A stretch of DNA of 64,000 bases, from positions 727,837-791,836 of the forward strand of contig RDEW01000010.1 in the NCBI GenBank assembly GCA_011109175.1, written 5' to 3'. The notes under the pieces were generated by a model. The model made no database searches, had not been told where the DNA came from, and saw nothing but the letters and a program-made list of their open reading frames with translations. Within the stretch, counting starts at the first letter, position 1; each line of letters starts with the position of its first letter. This stretch comes from Dicyema japonicum. Lineage: Eukaryota; Dicyemida; Rhombozoa; Dicyemidae. A program made the position numbers and the translations under genes. Shown here in pieces: positions 1 to 10,224 of this stretch.

Positions 1-223
1 TATGTACCTGTTCTCTCTAATTTGCGCTTCATAAATAATAAGAAAAATATATTATTCACTTAATCAATTATTTCAATGAAAAAACCTTAAGCAGGGAAAA
101 AGTTCATTTATTTTTTTATGTCATTTTATTGCTTCGACAAAAGTAACTTTCAATACCAACTTAAGCAATCACCGGCTCATGCAACCTAAATAAAAACAAA
201 CATTAAATAGTGTTTCCTTTAAG

Positions 224-748
224 ATGTTTCACGGTTTTAAGATGTGTATCAACATTATTTTTTATGTTGATGTTACTACCCCATCTAAGAACACCTCATG
301 CATAAGGTTTTTTTTTAATGATGTACTACACGAAGACACCTCATGCAAAGGGTGCAGAGTATCCAATTCTCGCAAGTGCGGGATTCGATGTTCTGTATGT
401 GTTGGTTACTACCACATAGGTTGTGAAAAACTATCCAAGAAAATTGCTCGATCACTTCCCTCGTGGTCGTGCCGGTCGTGCCGTCTGGAACTCACTAAAA
501 TTGAACCTCATGATCATTTTGTGTCATCATCATCTGTATCAGACCTTCTGGAAGCCATGTCTCCGGAGGATTTTCTGGTTTTATTATCAAACACGCGACA
601 AAGGAAGATTATCCCTGTCAGGATCCCCAAGGCTTCCCGGATCTCAATTGCTTCTGCCCTTTCTTCTTGCATTGAGAAAGCTGTGTCCAATGGCTCGAAA
701 AAGGATTGGATGGTTCTTTTCTCTTTCCCTGTCCTGGCTATGGGTTAG
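224..748 (+). CDS. PHD-finger N-terminal part of RLE LINE
   Basis: A 174-residue frame carries a Cys/His pattern typical of a PHD finger (CKGC at about residues 42-45, CSVC, HIGC, then CRSC near residue 86), so it should bind zinc and possibly histone or nucleic acid. A serine-rich stretch with DLLEAMSPEDFL follows. The end of this frame (residues about 150-174) overlaps the start of the reverse transcriptase frame in another register. The two probably form one polypeptide interrupted by a single indel between about 706 and 748. The start codon is uncertain, since the first 30 residues are poorly protein-like and the true start may be further in. Confidence 0.7.
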   Translation: MFHGFKMCINIIFYVDVTTPSKNTSCIRFFFNDVLHEDTSCKGCRVSNSRKCGIRCSVCVGYYHIGCEKLSKKIARSLPSWSCRSCRLELTKIEPHDHFVSSSSVSDLLEAMSPEDFLVLLSNTRQRKIIPVRIPKASRISIASALSSCIEKAVSNGSKKDWMVLFSFPVLAMG

Positions 749-3126
749 AGCGTAAGCCTGCCCCATCTTCTCGGAAACCCTCTCTATCCCATGTCCTGAA
801 GAAGCGCGTGAGTGCCTTTATGGATTCATGGGAGTCCCTGGCTGAAGAATTATTTGTTTCCCCAGTTGATTACTTCCCAAAGTCCAATTCCAAACAATCC
901 AGTATGGCTCCTGAGAGGCTTCGCTCTCGTGTCAGGAGGAAATTGATGGAGGGCGATCTTACTGCTGCAGTTCGAACTGTTTGTACGGATTCTGACCCGA
1001 AAGCCACTCAGGAGACACTCTGTATATTGGGACAGAAACATCCTCCAGAACCAGAAGACTTTTGTAAACCTGTTCGTCCAGAACAATCTATGCATGATAT
1101 TTCCACTTCAGCCATTTACAACGCTCTTTGTTCTTTCCGAAGAAGTAGCAGTGGAGGAGTTGACGGTCTCAAACCTGGCCATCTGTCAGACTTGGTGTCC
1201 CATTCTGTCGGCAGGCCTGGATCGCTACTCTTGGAGCGAACCCGGGATCTCGTAGCTCGCATGCTTTCCGGAAACGTTTCCGATTTTGGTCGGAATCTCC
1301 TCTTTTCGGCGAATCTAACGGGCCTTGGAAAGAAAGATGGTGGTATTCGCCCCATTGCAATTGGAAACGTATTTCGACGTTTATCCGCAAAAATGGCTTG
1401 TCGTTTTGTTATCTCCCGAATTTCAGCCGAATTTTGTCCTTCGCAGCTTGGTGTCGGAATCAATGGCGGCTGTGAAGCTGGGATCCACGCAGTGAGAGAA
1501 TTTGCGTCACAATCAGCTGAATTGAATGTTGAGGACAGAGTTTTATTCAAATTGGACCTCCGGAATGCCTTCAATTCAGTCAGAAGGGACACCGTCCTTG
1601 ATACCTGTAGGAGGAGGATTCCTCAGATTTATCCCTTTGTATATCTCGCGTATTCGGATCCATCCCCTCTTGTTTTTGGCAGTGGAATTATTTCGTCCGG
1701 ATCCGGAGTTCAACAGGGGGACCCACTCGGTCCTCTTCTATTTTCCTTGTCTATCGACCATATTGCCCAGGACCGTTGCACTCCACTGAACGTCTGGTAT
1801 CTGGACGATTGTATTCTCGGTGGAAGTCCCGATGATATTCTCTCCAAAGTTGCGTCGATCAGAAGTTTGTGTGGAAAAATCGGTCTGGAATTTAACAATG
1901 AAAAGTGCGAAGCAATTAATCTGAATTTGAGTTCCGATTCATTCTACCTTTTTCATAGAAAACTCTGCGATATCATCCCAGGGGTTAGGGAGACTCATAT
2001 TGATTCTCTCGACTTCCTTGGGTGTGGGATTTTGGTAAACCGGGTGAGGGAGTTATTGGAAGGCAAGAGGACTAATTTACGTCAGTATGCCGACAGGATG
2101 AGTTTTTTGGACCGTCATGTCGCCTTTTTTATGCTGAAGAATTGTCTCCTTCTCCCAAAACTCCTTTTTATTCTACGGGGATCCCCATGCTACGCCGAAA
2201 AAGACCTTCTATCGTTAATTGATATGGATATCCGGTCGACGATGGGGTCCATTCTTAATGTTTGTTTTGATGATTTCGGATGGTTACAGGCCTCACTCCC
2301 TGTAGCCTACGGTGGTTTGGGTCTTTCTCTTCCTTCGGACGTTGCTTTGGACGCCTATTTATCTTCGTTCGGCTCGTCAAGGCGTTTAGTGGATACGGTC
2401 CTTCACTCTACTTCCGGACTAAACGTACCGCTGACGCCGTCGGGAGCCTGGGATGAATGGATGAATTTGTACCTGAATGCTCCGGCAATTGTGATAAGCA
2501 AAAGTCCTATTTGTTTTGTCTTCGAAAAGAAGAAAGAGTCCCTTGAAAAGACGGAAGATGTAAGAAGGCTTGCCTGCCTCAAAACAGCCAGTTGTCACTC
2601 GACGGGGGCCTGGATGAACGCTTATCCATCTGCCGAAATTGGAAACCTGTTGGATGATGAGGCTGTGAGAATAGCTACCTCGCTTCGTCTTGGTCTTAAA
2701 TTGTGTGCCGAAAGAAAATGCCGCTGTGGACGTTGGATCGATCCTTTTGGTTATCATCCCTTGTCATGCAAGATGAGTGCGGGTCGTTTCCCCAGGCACT
2801 CCTGTCTTAACATGACATTAAAGAATTCCCTTGCCTCTGCTGGACACCATTGCCTGTTAGAACCTGCTGGTCTTTCCCGAAACGATGGAAAACGCCCTGA
2901 TGGGATGACGACTTTTCCATTCGCCAACGGACGAAACCTGATCTGGGACGCGACGTGTGTTGATACTTATTCCCCGTCTAATTTGGTTGCTTCTGCTTCA
3001 GACCCAGGACATGCTTCAAAGCAGGCCGAGGAACGAAAGAGGGGAAAGTACCAGAGAATTTCGGAGGAGTATCTTTTGTTCCATTCGCGGTGGAAACGTC
3101 AGGAATCCTTGGCCCCAAGCAGATGA
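706..3126 (+). CDS. Reverse transcriptase with C-terminal restriction-like endonuclease
   Basis: An 806-residue frame. The RT palm motifs are in order: GGIRPIAIGNVFRR, then KLDLRNAFNSV (motif A aspartate), SGVQQGDPLGPLL (motif B), and WYLDDCILGG with YLDD at residues 365-368 (motif C; note YLDD, not the usual YADD or FADD). DFLGCGIL near residue 435 fits motif E. A CxC..H..C knuckle near residues 670-690 precedes an endonuclease with KRPDG (aspartate about 732) and LIWDATC (aspartate about 748), plus a later EERKRGKY. It should copy the element's RNA by target-primed reverse transcription. The frame ends early: the expected conserved tail (ETSG, then ISLAIVRGN) continues to 3253 in two other registers. 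Confidence 0.88.
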   Translation: MDGSFLFPCPGYGLERKPAPSSRKPSLSHVLKKRVSAFMDSWESLAEELFVSPVDYFPKSNSKQSSMAPERLRSRVRRKLMEGDLTAAVRTVCTDSDPKATQETLCILGQKHPPEPEDFCKPVRPEQSMHDISTSAIYNALCSFRRSSSGGVDGLKPGHLSDLVSHSVGRPGSLLLERTRDLVARMLSGNVSDFGRNLLFSANLTGLGKKDGGIRPIAIGNVFRRLSAKMACRFVISRISAEFCPSQLGVGINGGCEAGIHAVREFASQSAELNVEDRVLFKLDLRNAFNSVRRDTVLDTCRRRIPQIYPFVYLAYSDPSPLVFGSGIISSGSGVQQGDPLGPLLFSLSIDHIAQDRCTPLNVWYLDDCILGGSPDDILSKVASIRSLCGKIGLEFNNEKCEAINLNLSSDSFYLFHRKLCDIIPGVRETHIDSLDFLGCGILVNRVRELLEGKRTNLRQYADRMSFLDRHVAFFMLKNCLLLPKLLFILRGSPCYAEKDLLSLIDMDIRSTMGSILNVCFDDFGWLQASLPVAYGGLGLSLPSDVALDAYLSSFGSSRRLVDTVLHSTSGLNVPLTPSGAWDEWMNLYLNAPAIVISKSPICFVFEKKKESLEKTEDVRRLACLKTASCHSTGAWMNAYPSAEIGNLLDDEAVRIATSLRLGLKLCAERKCRCGRWIDPFGYHPLSCKMSAGRFPRHSCLNMTLKNSLASAGHHCLLEPAGLSRNDGKRPDGMTTFPFANGRNLIWDATCVDTYSPSNLVASASDPGHASKQAEERKRGKYQRISEEYLLFHSRWKRQESLAPSR

Positions 3127-3253
3127 GTTGGTTCGTAAGATCGGCTCCATGATTCAAGGTGTGAACAAGGATCCGCGAAAGACTGGTTGGTTCCGACAGC
3201 GTATCTCGTTGGCTATTGTTAGGGGAAATAGCATGGCCATTCAGATGCCTTAA
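3080..3253 (+). pseudogene. Frameshifted C-terminal tail of the RLE LINE
   Basis: Past the main frame, one register reads PFAVETSGILGPKQ and a second reads DELVRKIGSM followed by FRQRISLAIVRGN. These are consecutive pieces of the tail that other copies in this window keep in a single frame (for example 13219-13413). Two register changes within 100 nt therefore separate them here. The AIVRGN block is the most conserved signature of this family in the window. Confidence 0.75.
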
Positions 3254-3539
3254 TTTAATTTTTTCTTTTTGATAATAAATTTTTTAAAAAAAAGTAGTTC
3301 ATTATTGAAAAAATATAACTAAATTAATTATTTAATTTATTTTTATCAAATTCAAAATTTCTGTTAAATTAAATTAAAAAATTAATTAAATTAAAAAAAC
3401 TTCTGTGCATTTTTATTAAATAGCATTAGCAAACGTGATTAATAATAATCGATAACATTTAATGATTAAAATACAATAAATGTGATAAGTAAGCATTTGT
3501 CACATTTTGGAAAAAAAATCTTTTTAAATAAGATTTTTA
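3254..3539. other. AT-rich 3' end of LINE, no gene seen
   Basis: Homopolymer-rich A/T sequence with TTAATTAAATT repeats directly after the LINE stop. I see no coding potential. It probably includes the element's 3' UTR and tail. Confidence 0.5.
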
Positions 3540-4400
3540 ATTTATTTTTTTATTAATCAAAAAAAATAAAGATTAACGAAACTAAAATTAATTTTCCTGT
3601 CATTCATTTGAATTCCATGATGGTGAATCACTTTCAACTGTTGATTCAAAGTTTTCTTCAGATAATGGTGAATCACTAAAAATAACAAATTTTTTGTGAT
3701 ACTTTTGATCATCATAGTACGGTACTTCGAAATAATATGGAGCAGATTCAGACTCTAATATATAACTCCACGTGAGTTCATCATAATTAACACTATTATT
3801 AATGAAATATAGTACTTTTCTTCTAATGGATAAATTTCTGGTGGTGTAACATCGTATGCTAAAATTAATAAAAAATAATATACAATTGCATTGGCAAAAG
3901 ATCATTTTGTTAAAGCACGAAGAACAATAACTGTCTTTAAAAGTCATCTAGAAATAAATTTTATTATTTTTTAAGCTAAGATATTTAATACAACCTGTTT
4001 GTTGATAATATTTGACTATGAAAGTTTCAACGCTTTTTATATCAGATACCGTTTATCGCTGATAAATATTATTTTGGAAATAATTAACCACCAATTTGTA
4101 AAAAAATTATTTATTGTAATTCAATAAGTAACGTTGCAGAGATGATTTAAAGGATTTTCGTATTATTTAATTTATTCAAATTTAAACAGGTTTTGAGTTA
4201 AAAAGTGATAATAAACAAATGGTTCTGAAGAATTTTTAAAAAAGTAAAAAATATAAATAAACTTTTGATTTTATTCTTTAAGGTTAAAAATGCAATTTTT
4301 TAAATTTTTATTTTAAGATTATGAATATGATAAACATTTAGATTAAAAAAGATTACATATAATTGTGATAAAATTAAAAAACTTTTGATACAAACTTTTT
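3540..4400 (-). repeat. Dispersed repeat family with a small Cys-rich reading frame (copy 1)
   Basis: This block is similar over several hundred bp to 13430-14100, 14440-15425, 15975-16530 and, at one end, 23466-23600. On the minus strand it contains a 115-residue frame (3947-3600) that begins with a Cys-rich motif (YCSSCFN, then FCQCNC) and continues with IRRKVLYFIN and an acidic C-terminus. The frame's ATG follows a conserved TTTCTAG, which looks like a 3' splice site, so the true start may lie upstream. The sequence upstream of the frame is as conserved as the frame itself. It could be an amplified lineage-specific gene or cargo of a non-autonomous element. I do not recognise the protein. 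Confidence 0.55.
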
Positions 4401-5319
4401 AAGTGAAAATAAATCAGTGTCCTTTTATAACAAATCATGTTCCAGCTGCTAAGATACAGTGGGCATTCACTTGGACGATGGCAATTCCTAAGCGAAGTAA
4501 AAAAAATTTTTAGCATTATTATATTTAAGTATCTCAATGAAGAACAAAACTGTTTAACCATAAAAACAAAATTAAAGTTAATATTTTAAGCTAATTGTAC
4601 GAATTATCGATCTTATTTTCTTCAACAATAATTTATTTACATAGATAAATTCGAACCTCCAATTATTCAATGAAATATAAATCTTATTGTCTTAAAGTAT
4701 CATAGTTGAATGTGAAAATCAGTAATTTTTGCTTTAAATAAATTGATCTTTGGAGACTTATTTTCTCATTCTTTGAGTCTTAAACTTAATGTATTTATAT
4801 TTCTGTTCTTCATATTGATGAAACTTTCAACCTGGATTGTATTACCTTATGTAGACATATGATCTCGTTAATTTTGGGATCTCTCCTTAATTTCCTATTT
4901 TTAATGAATTTCATATATTTAACATAAAATTATTTAAAGTCACTAGATATTGTCATATTTTTTAGATTTAGAGATTTACTGTTTATGTTTATTACGGTCA
5001 GAATCAAATTCTTTTTTATTAAATTTTTGCTTTTCATTATTATTGCTCTAGGTAAAAAAGAGAAAATATCAAATCTAACTAAGTGATCTAAGACAGAGAA
5101 AAAGATCTAAACCGTCGTGGAAGGACATCTTGAACTGTTCTCATAACGGTGCTCAGATTATTTTTTGAAATATTTCTTTTTATTTTAATGATGTTCTTAA
5201 AAATTTCTAATAAATAATGATAATAATAACAGCTTTTTCACTAGAGCCATAATATTTCTAGCTCCTCATAGGCAGGAAACACACTTTATTTAAGTAAATA
5301 ACATTTAATTTTAACTAAT
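4401..5319. other. Unassigned AT-rich spacer with repeat pieces
   Basis: No gene is seen. Two short repeat matches can be made by eye: 4430-4490 resembles 23595-23650, and 4985-5110 resembles 24210-24300 (shared block GGTCAGAATCAAATT). Confidence 0.4.
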
Positions 5320-5535
5320 CGTAGGACCAAGGAATGATCTTCACTTTTTTTCTTTTTCTTGTGTGGTCCTTTCTAGACAATCCAGTTCCGCAGTGATTAT
5401 TCACTGATGACGGCGTCAATCGTCAAACCCTTTTGGCATCGTAGATTCGTGGAACCTTTCACCAGGTGAACAGCAGCGAGAATCGAACCCGTAACTAAGT
5501 CACTTTAGCCCGACACTATAACCCGGCTAAAAAAA
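5320..5535 (-). repeat. tRNA-derived SINE, copy 1
   Basis: On the minus strand a tRNA-like head is visible: an A-box-like TAGCCGGGTTATAG at about 5517-5530 and a B box GGGTTCGATTCTCGC at about 5475-5489, with the roughly 35-nt spacing of a pol III promoter. The body (AAGGTTCCACGAATCTACG, then GCCGTCATCAG) matches the copies at 23640-23860 and 58180-58470. It is not a functional tRNA gene, because no acceptor stem can be closed. Confidence 0.65.
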
Positions 5536-5779
5536 TTTCTAGTTAAATCTATAACAATCAATTCTAGTTAGAATTAAATATTTAATAATAATAATTGGTG
5601 AATTTTATATTAGTGAGTTTTTAACCTTTGTTCTATGCATTCAAAGATCGATTTCATTTACCGTATAAAATCCTTCATTAATATAAATAATTTATATTTT
5701 TTATACATTTTGCTTGAGTATAGCAATTTAATTTTTCAAGTATGCGGTCGAATGAACTTGGCTTTAGCATATTGAAGTT

Positions 5780-6820
5780 GATTCTTATCTTTTATCGTAT
5801 TTTATGTGTTTATTGGCGGTGTTTAATTTCTCTTGTGGTAAGTTCATGTTAGGAAAAAACACAAGAAAATTCGAAGCGAGTGAAATAAGAGACTCTCAAT
5901 AAATACGAATAAGAACAAACTGAAAGAGATAATCTACTGACAAAAATGTACATGTTCCTTGTTTCTGAATGACCAATGTGACCTCGACGTCATCATTTTT
6001 ATTCATGTCTAACCTAAACTAAAAAAATCAAATAATAATTCTATAGAAGAATTTTCGATTGATAGGAAAATTTTTCGCATTTGCTCTAATCATTCGTTCA
6101 TATATTGACTATTGAGTCGAATGACTTTGGATTTATCATATTGAGGTCAATTCTTATCGTTAATCAGATTTTATGTGGTTATTGGTGGTGTTTTTTCTAA
6201 CGAAATTTAAAATAACAAAATTAAAGAATTCCCATTCTTCTTCTTTCAGACACAACTTTCCATAAGCCTCGTAGAAATCATTTCAGCTTCTCAAATAGCT
6301 TAGTGCCACCTTTTGGATTAAGTAACCAGTCACATATTTCAAGCAAAAAACGAATAAATACGATATTTGGAATCTCTAAATCTTCAACACTCATATATCC
6401 ATTTTTGGACTTAGAAACTGTTAGTACAAAAACTTAGCTGAGTTCATCGCCATCGAACTTAGTTTTTGAGAACAACTTGAATCATTCAACTGACTATTCC
6501 GTTCCATTAACGAAAATATCACGAATGTCAAATTCGACGACCAAAATCACGCAAAGCAACCCTACCCATATCCTTCTGCAATGTTGGAATCCATTTTTTT
6601 AATCTTGAACGCTTTCATTTTTTTCTGTACACCTGTCAATCATTAGTCAAGAATGTTCTTTATTTCTTTACTTAATCGTCAAATATAAACAATATAAAGT
6701 TTTCAGATGTTTGATATTCCGAAATGAAAAACTTTTACGAAATTCTATCTAAGATATTTTTTTAGATTACTGAAAATTCGAATCAAACCGTTCTATGAAT
6801 CAGACAAAACCGGCTCATGG
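5780..6820. repeat. Long dispersed repeat, copy 1 (probably part of an LTR element)
   Basis: Similar along its length to 11786-12450 in the same orientation (shared blocks such as ACACCTGTCAATC and TATAAAGTTTTCAGAT), with indels. The similarity runs up to the start of the Ty3/gypsy-like RT relic that follows, so the repeat may be the upstream part of that element. No intact frame. Confidence 0.5.
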
Positions 6821-6829
6821 TTTAGTGTT

Positions 6830-7440
6830 TTTACCGATGCGACCTAACTCGACGATGTTTCACTTGCATCAGGATTTCTATCAAATGGAATTGAAAATGA
6901 ATCAAGTACAACGTTGCCAATAAGGTGGTAGTGTTGATATTTATAGACAACATGATCTTTTTTGCTGAAAAAACACATGGAAATTTTAGAAAATAATTCT
7001 CTAAATGATGTCATAAAACGTTCAGTCGAGTCTGTCAGATACAGGACAATACTGCAACTTGTTACTGGACTAGGGAAAAGAAAAACTACCCATGAAATAC
7101 AATCTTTCTGAGTTGAACCCCTTAATTAAGTGATCTACTGTATCGACCCCATATCAGTTTCTAAAAGCATTGGAAGCATGGTATAGGCTCTATTAGCTAC
7201 AGAAATACAGAGAATGCTAATATGAAGAAATACCAAATGTTTCTCTACTGTCACATTCTTATTGTTTGATATCGAATCAACAGGCTGGATAAGTAGAAAG
7301 TTATACTATTTTCCTGAAGAATCTGATCACACTCAGAAGTCATGGCCTTCTCGAAACTGAGTGGTTTATCCAGTTGTCGACAATGGTTCTTATGAGGAGC
7401 AACGTAGAGTCAATTATCTCAGTGTGGATAAATAGTTAGA
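6830..7440 (+). pseudogene. Ty3/gypsy-like reverse transcriptase relic
   Basis: Frames here read SLASGF.. followed by IENESST, then VLIFIDNMIFFAEKTH. These resemble the DLASGFYQ and VLVYIDDxLIFSKTxEEH region of Ty3/gypsy RT, with the catalytic YxDD degraded to IDNM and the segment between A and C deleted. Many stops follow. Too degraded for a sure clade call. Confidence 0.45.
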
Positions 7441-7814
7441 ACAAAATAAATAAGTTGTTTATTATTGAGACTCGATGTAAGAATTTTAAATGATTTTCCA
7501 CCCTGGTTTGATTCCCAAAATGTTATTAAAATGATTTTTACAAGTGAATTTTATTTTGATTTTAGTCATAAATTATGAATCATAAAATTATGACTCATAA
7601 TGTATCGCAAATATTCAAAAGTTTCGAGTTTCACAACAGAAGCTAAAAATTCAGTGTTATATTTAATTAAAAGTCCTCAAGTGACAAGTATTAACATGAC
7701 TATTTTGAATGTATTTTTAATTAATTTTTTATGGTAGTGAAAAATATGGGATAAAAATGCAAGGGACTTCTGAAATTAAAAAAAACTACTACGAGTAATT
7801 AAAAATAATCTTTG

Positions 7815-7915
7815 TGATTAATTGCTAAAATTATTTTTAGTTTATATAAATCAAAGTATAAATAGGTATTAAAGCTCCAAATATAGCGAAAAACCAAGTG
7901 ACCTTCAATTTATAA
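7815..7915 (-). repeat. 100-bp repeat, inverted relative to 11668-11775
   Basis: The reverse complement of this stretch matches 11668-11775 almost base for base (both contain GGTCACTTGGTTTTT, then GCTTTAATACC and AAAAATAATTTTAG). A weaker third copy is at 16912-17015. The two close copies face each other across about 3.75 kb that holds a pogo element, an RLE LINE relic and the MBOAT gene. Confidence 0.6.
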
Positions 7916-7932
7916 ATAATCCGATATTTATA

Positions 7933-8823
7933 CAGTACGACCCCGACCCAATAGAAAAGTGCCCAAAATATAGAGGTATATATAATTTTTACATTTTAAA
8001 ACTATTATTTGTATTTTTCAATAACAAAATATGTTGTTTCGATAAAAAAGAGGATTTAACTTATTATATGAGAAATAATCAGTTATTTTGAAGCCAGTAT
8101 TATACTTATTTCTTAGAACCTTTGAAATTTTTATTTATCAAATAAATTGTCGTAGTCGTTAAAAAATCTTCGACTTTATTTCTATCACATGAGTTCTTTT
8201 CACCCGAAATTACTTTGAACAATAATTCATGGCGCTTTATAAATCGATCCAAGCATCCATTTGATGCTTTGAAATCATTGAAGTCAAGATTAGCTGCGAT
8301 TTTTTTGCAATAGTTTTGAAGAGAAATCCTGAAACTGAAATACCATCCTCTCTCAAATTTTTAAAGACTTCGAATACTAATCAATCAATTCGAATAGAAG
8401 GATCTGTTTCGAACTTCTTAGATGAGAGTTCATCAGAGCATATTTGTGTTTTTGAATCCCCTTTTCCGATTTCTTTTTTAATTCGTGAGACAGTTCCTTT
8501 TCCACTATTGACAAATTTTTCTTTCTGACATATTTTCTTTCATTAAAGAATTGGAAATCTTCTGTTTCAGGTGGCGACTAAGCTTCACAGGCATGCTTAA
8601 AAATATTTTAAAAATAATTAAATAAAGATAAAATTGAAATAATAAATTTTAATATTATCGATTGAAAAAGTGCCCCGATAAGCGGGATTTGTATTTTAAA
8701 TTTAGGCTTCTTATTGGTCAAAAAAAATGTAAAAATCATTCAAAATAATATTTATTAAAAAAATCGTCTCCAAAACAGAGGGTGCCCCAAGGACGGGGTT
8801 TTTATTGGGGCAGGGTCGTACTG
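7933..8823 (-). mobile_element. Internally deleted pogo/Tigger-type DNA transposon with TIRs and TA duplication
   Basis: The left end CAGTACGACCCCGACCCAAT and the inverted right end CAGTACGACCCTGCCCCAAT form terminal inverted repeats, flanked on both sides by TA (7931-7932 and 8824-8825), as expected for the Tc1/mariner-pogo superfamily. Inside, on the minus strand around 8300-8130, a frame reads FKASNGCLDRFIKRH followed by VISGE, the CENP-B-type helix-turn-helix part of Tigger/pogo transposases. The DDE catalytic domain is missing, so this 891-bp copy cannot move itself. A related left end lies at 17107. Confidence 0.8.
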
Positions 8824-8879
8824 TATATTTCAGTGGCCGATATACTTTATTATGAAATACAATCAATAATGTAATTAAA

Positions 8880-10066
8880 TTAACACAGCCAACCATCCAA
8901 AGTGGACCCCGCCGATATTATCGACGTTTCGTTTCTTCTCACGATTGCAACAGCGGGTAGGGTCGCTTGGTCCCACCCTCGGTCGTCAAATTTCACATTG
9001 GTGATACGTTCAATAGTTGTCCGGGAGAGGGAATCGATAGCATCGAGCTGTTGCATTTTCAGGTAGCAGGGTGCGTTTCTCAGCAGGAACAAGAAGGTAT
9101 GTGCGTCCAGCATCTCTGAATGTTGTTTTTAGCTGTTGTTCTATTGTACTTAGAGTGTTATTGATTCCAGCATCAGTAAGTGGGTATCCGTGTATTTCCA
9201 GTTGTTCTGATTTGTTTTCTATGGCTTTCGGAATGATCTCTCTGAACATCGCAAGAATCAAGTCCTATTTAGGCTGCGGAAATCCAAATTGATAACTTCA
9301 CATTTCGAGGTGTTTAAAATTAGGCAAGAGATTCAATTTGCACTCTCAGACTTTTCAAACAATCTTGTACATCTTTCGGATGGCTGCCTATGATGCAATC
9401 ATCCAGATACCATACTCTCAGAGGAGTAGAACAATATCTCGTGATAAAAGCAATTCCAAGACTGAGCAAGGCAAGACCCAGTGAGTCTCCTTGTTGGACT
9501 CCAGAAGAAGATAGAATGTAATATTGGCCGTGTATTAGATTGGATGGTTTCCCGTACGAGCTATGAGTATAGCTGTACACTGAGTATGTGAAGCAATCCT
9601 CCAGAATTGTATCACGTTGTATCGAGTTGAAGGCATTTTTAATGTCAATTTTGACGATTACTTGAGGAATGTTCTAGTACTTTTCGGTGAATGTTCAAAC
9701 ATGAACTACCGATCACAATCCCCGGCTGTGCTGGCACCTATTTGGGTCGGTTGTAGCTGTGTTATCAGCGTAGGCAGAATTGCTCTGCATACAAGCTTTG
9801 AGGCCAACCGACGAAAACCAAACCAACATCAATAAGGCGTATTCCCCTCCCCCCTTGTCGAATGCGATTAACTTGGCGGAGAACATTACGTGTCGAATTG
9901 TTTCTGGTAGTGTCCCTGATAGCATCCTGTTTATTAGTTTGGTGATAGCCAACACGAGCCGGACCCAGAGTTTCCCGTGATATGAGCAATGAGGTCTTTG
10001 AGGTGTTTCGGATATTGTCCATCTAGTCCTCCACTGATGAAAAATATGTCTCAAGTAGAAAAACAA
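8880..10066 (-). mobile_element. Decayed RLE LINE with large internal deletion
   Basis: Reading the minus strand from 10066 downward, fragments of the 706-3126 RT family appear in order: a thumb-palm piece with RMLSGTLPETIRHVMFSAKL, a GGIRPIDVG piece, then SSSGVQQGDSLG and VWYLDDCIIGSHP (9580-9320). At 9113-8880 an RT C-terminal piece (DDRGWDQATLP) runs straight into the family tail AIVRRNETSIISAGSTLDGW, so zinc knuckle and endonuclease have been deleted and the flanks fused. It is broken by frameshifts and stops throughout and is non-functional. Confidence 0.75.
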
Positions 10067-10224
10067 TGATATTAATCATAATTGAGCTAAATTTGTAAAA
10101 CAGGATAAAATATATTTACCAGAAAATATTTTTAAATTTTTAAATTAAACTTATTTTTCGAATTTAAAAAAATGGTATATAATCTAAAATAAATTAATTC
10201 GTTAATCTTATTAAATTTAAAATT
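10067..10224. other. Spacer between LINE relic and MBOAT gene
   Basis: AT-rich, no coding signal. It would contain the MBOAT promoter; no defined element is recognisable. Confidence 0.4.

Larger units (their letters stand above)
200..3290 (+). mobile_element. Nearly complete RLE-type LINE (PHD finger, RT, zinc knuckle, restriction-like endonuclease)
   Basis: This is one non-LTR retrotransposon unit. A 5' reading frame with a PHD finger is followed by a large reverse transcriptase-endonuclease frame and an AT-rich 3' end. The domain order, and an endonuclease of the PD-(D/E)xK type instead of an APE domain, place it among R2-like, RLE-bearing LINEs. The two main frames overlap in different registers near 706-748, and two more register changes fall in the last 150 nt of coding sequence. 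The copy is therefore either recently dead or hit by small sequence errors. I found no clear target-site duplication. Shorter relatives of its tail occur at 8880, 13219, 14314, 23255, 42040 and 56161, which makes this the best template for that family here. Confidence 0.85.

Noticed and set aside
1116-1592. 158-codon minus-strand frame inside the RLE LINE
   Set aside because: Antisense shadow of the RT frame; the plus-strand protein has clear motifs.
5470-5535. A functional tRNA gene
   Set aside because: A and B boxes are present, but no cloverleaf with a closed acceptor stem can be drawn, and the body matches two other repeats, so it is a SINE head.
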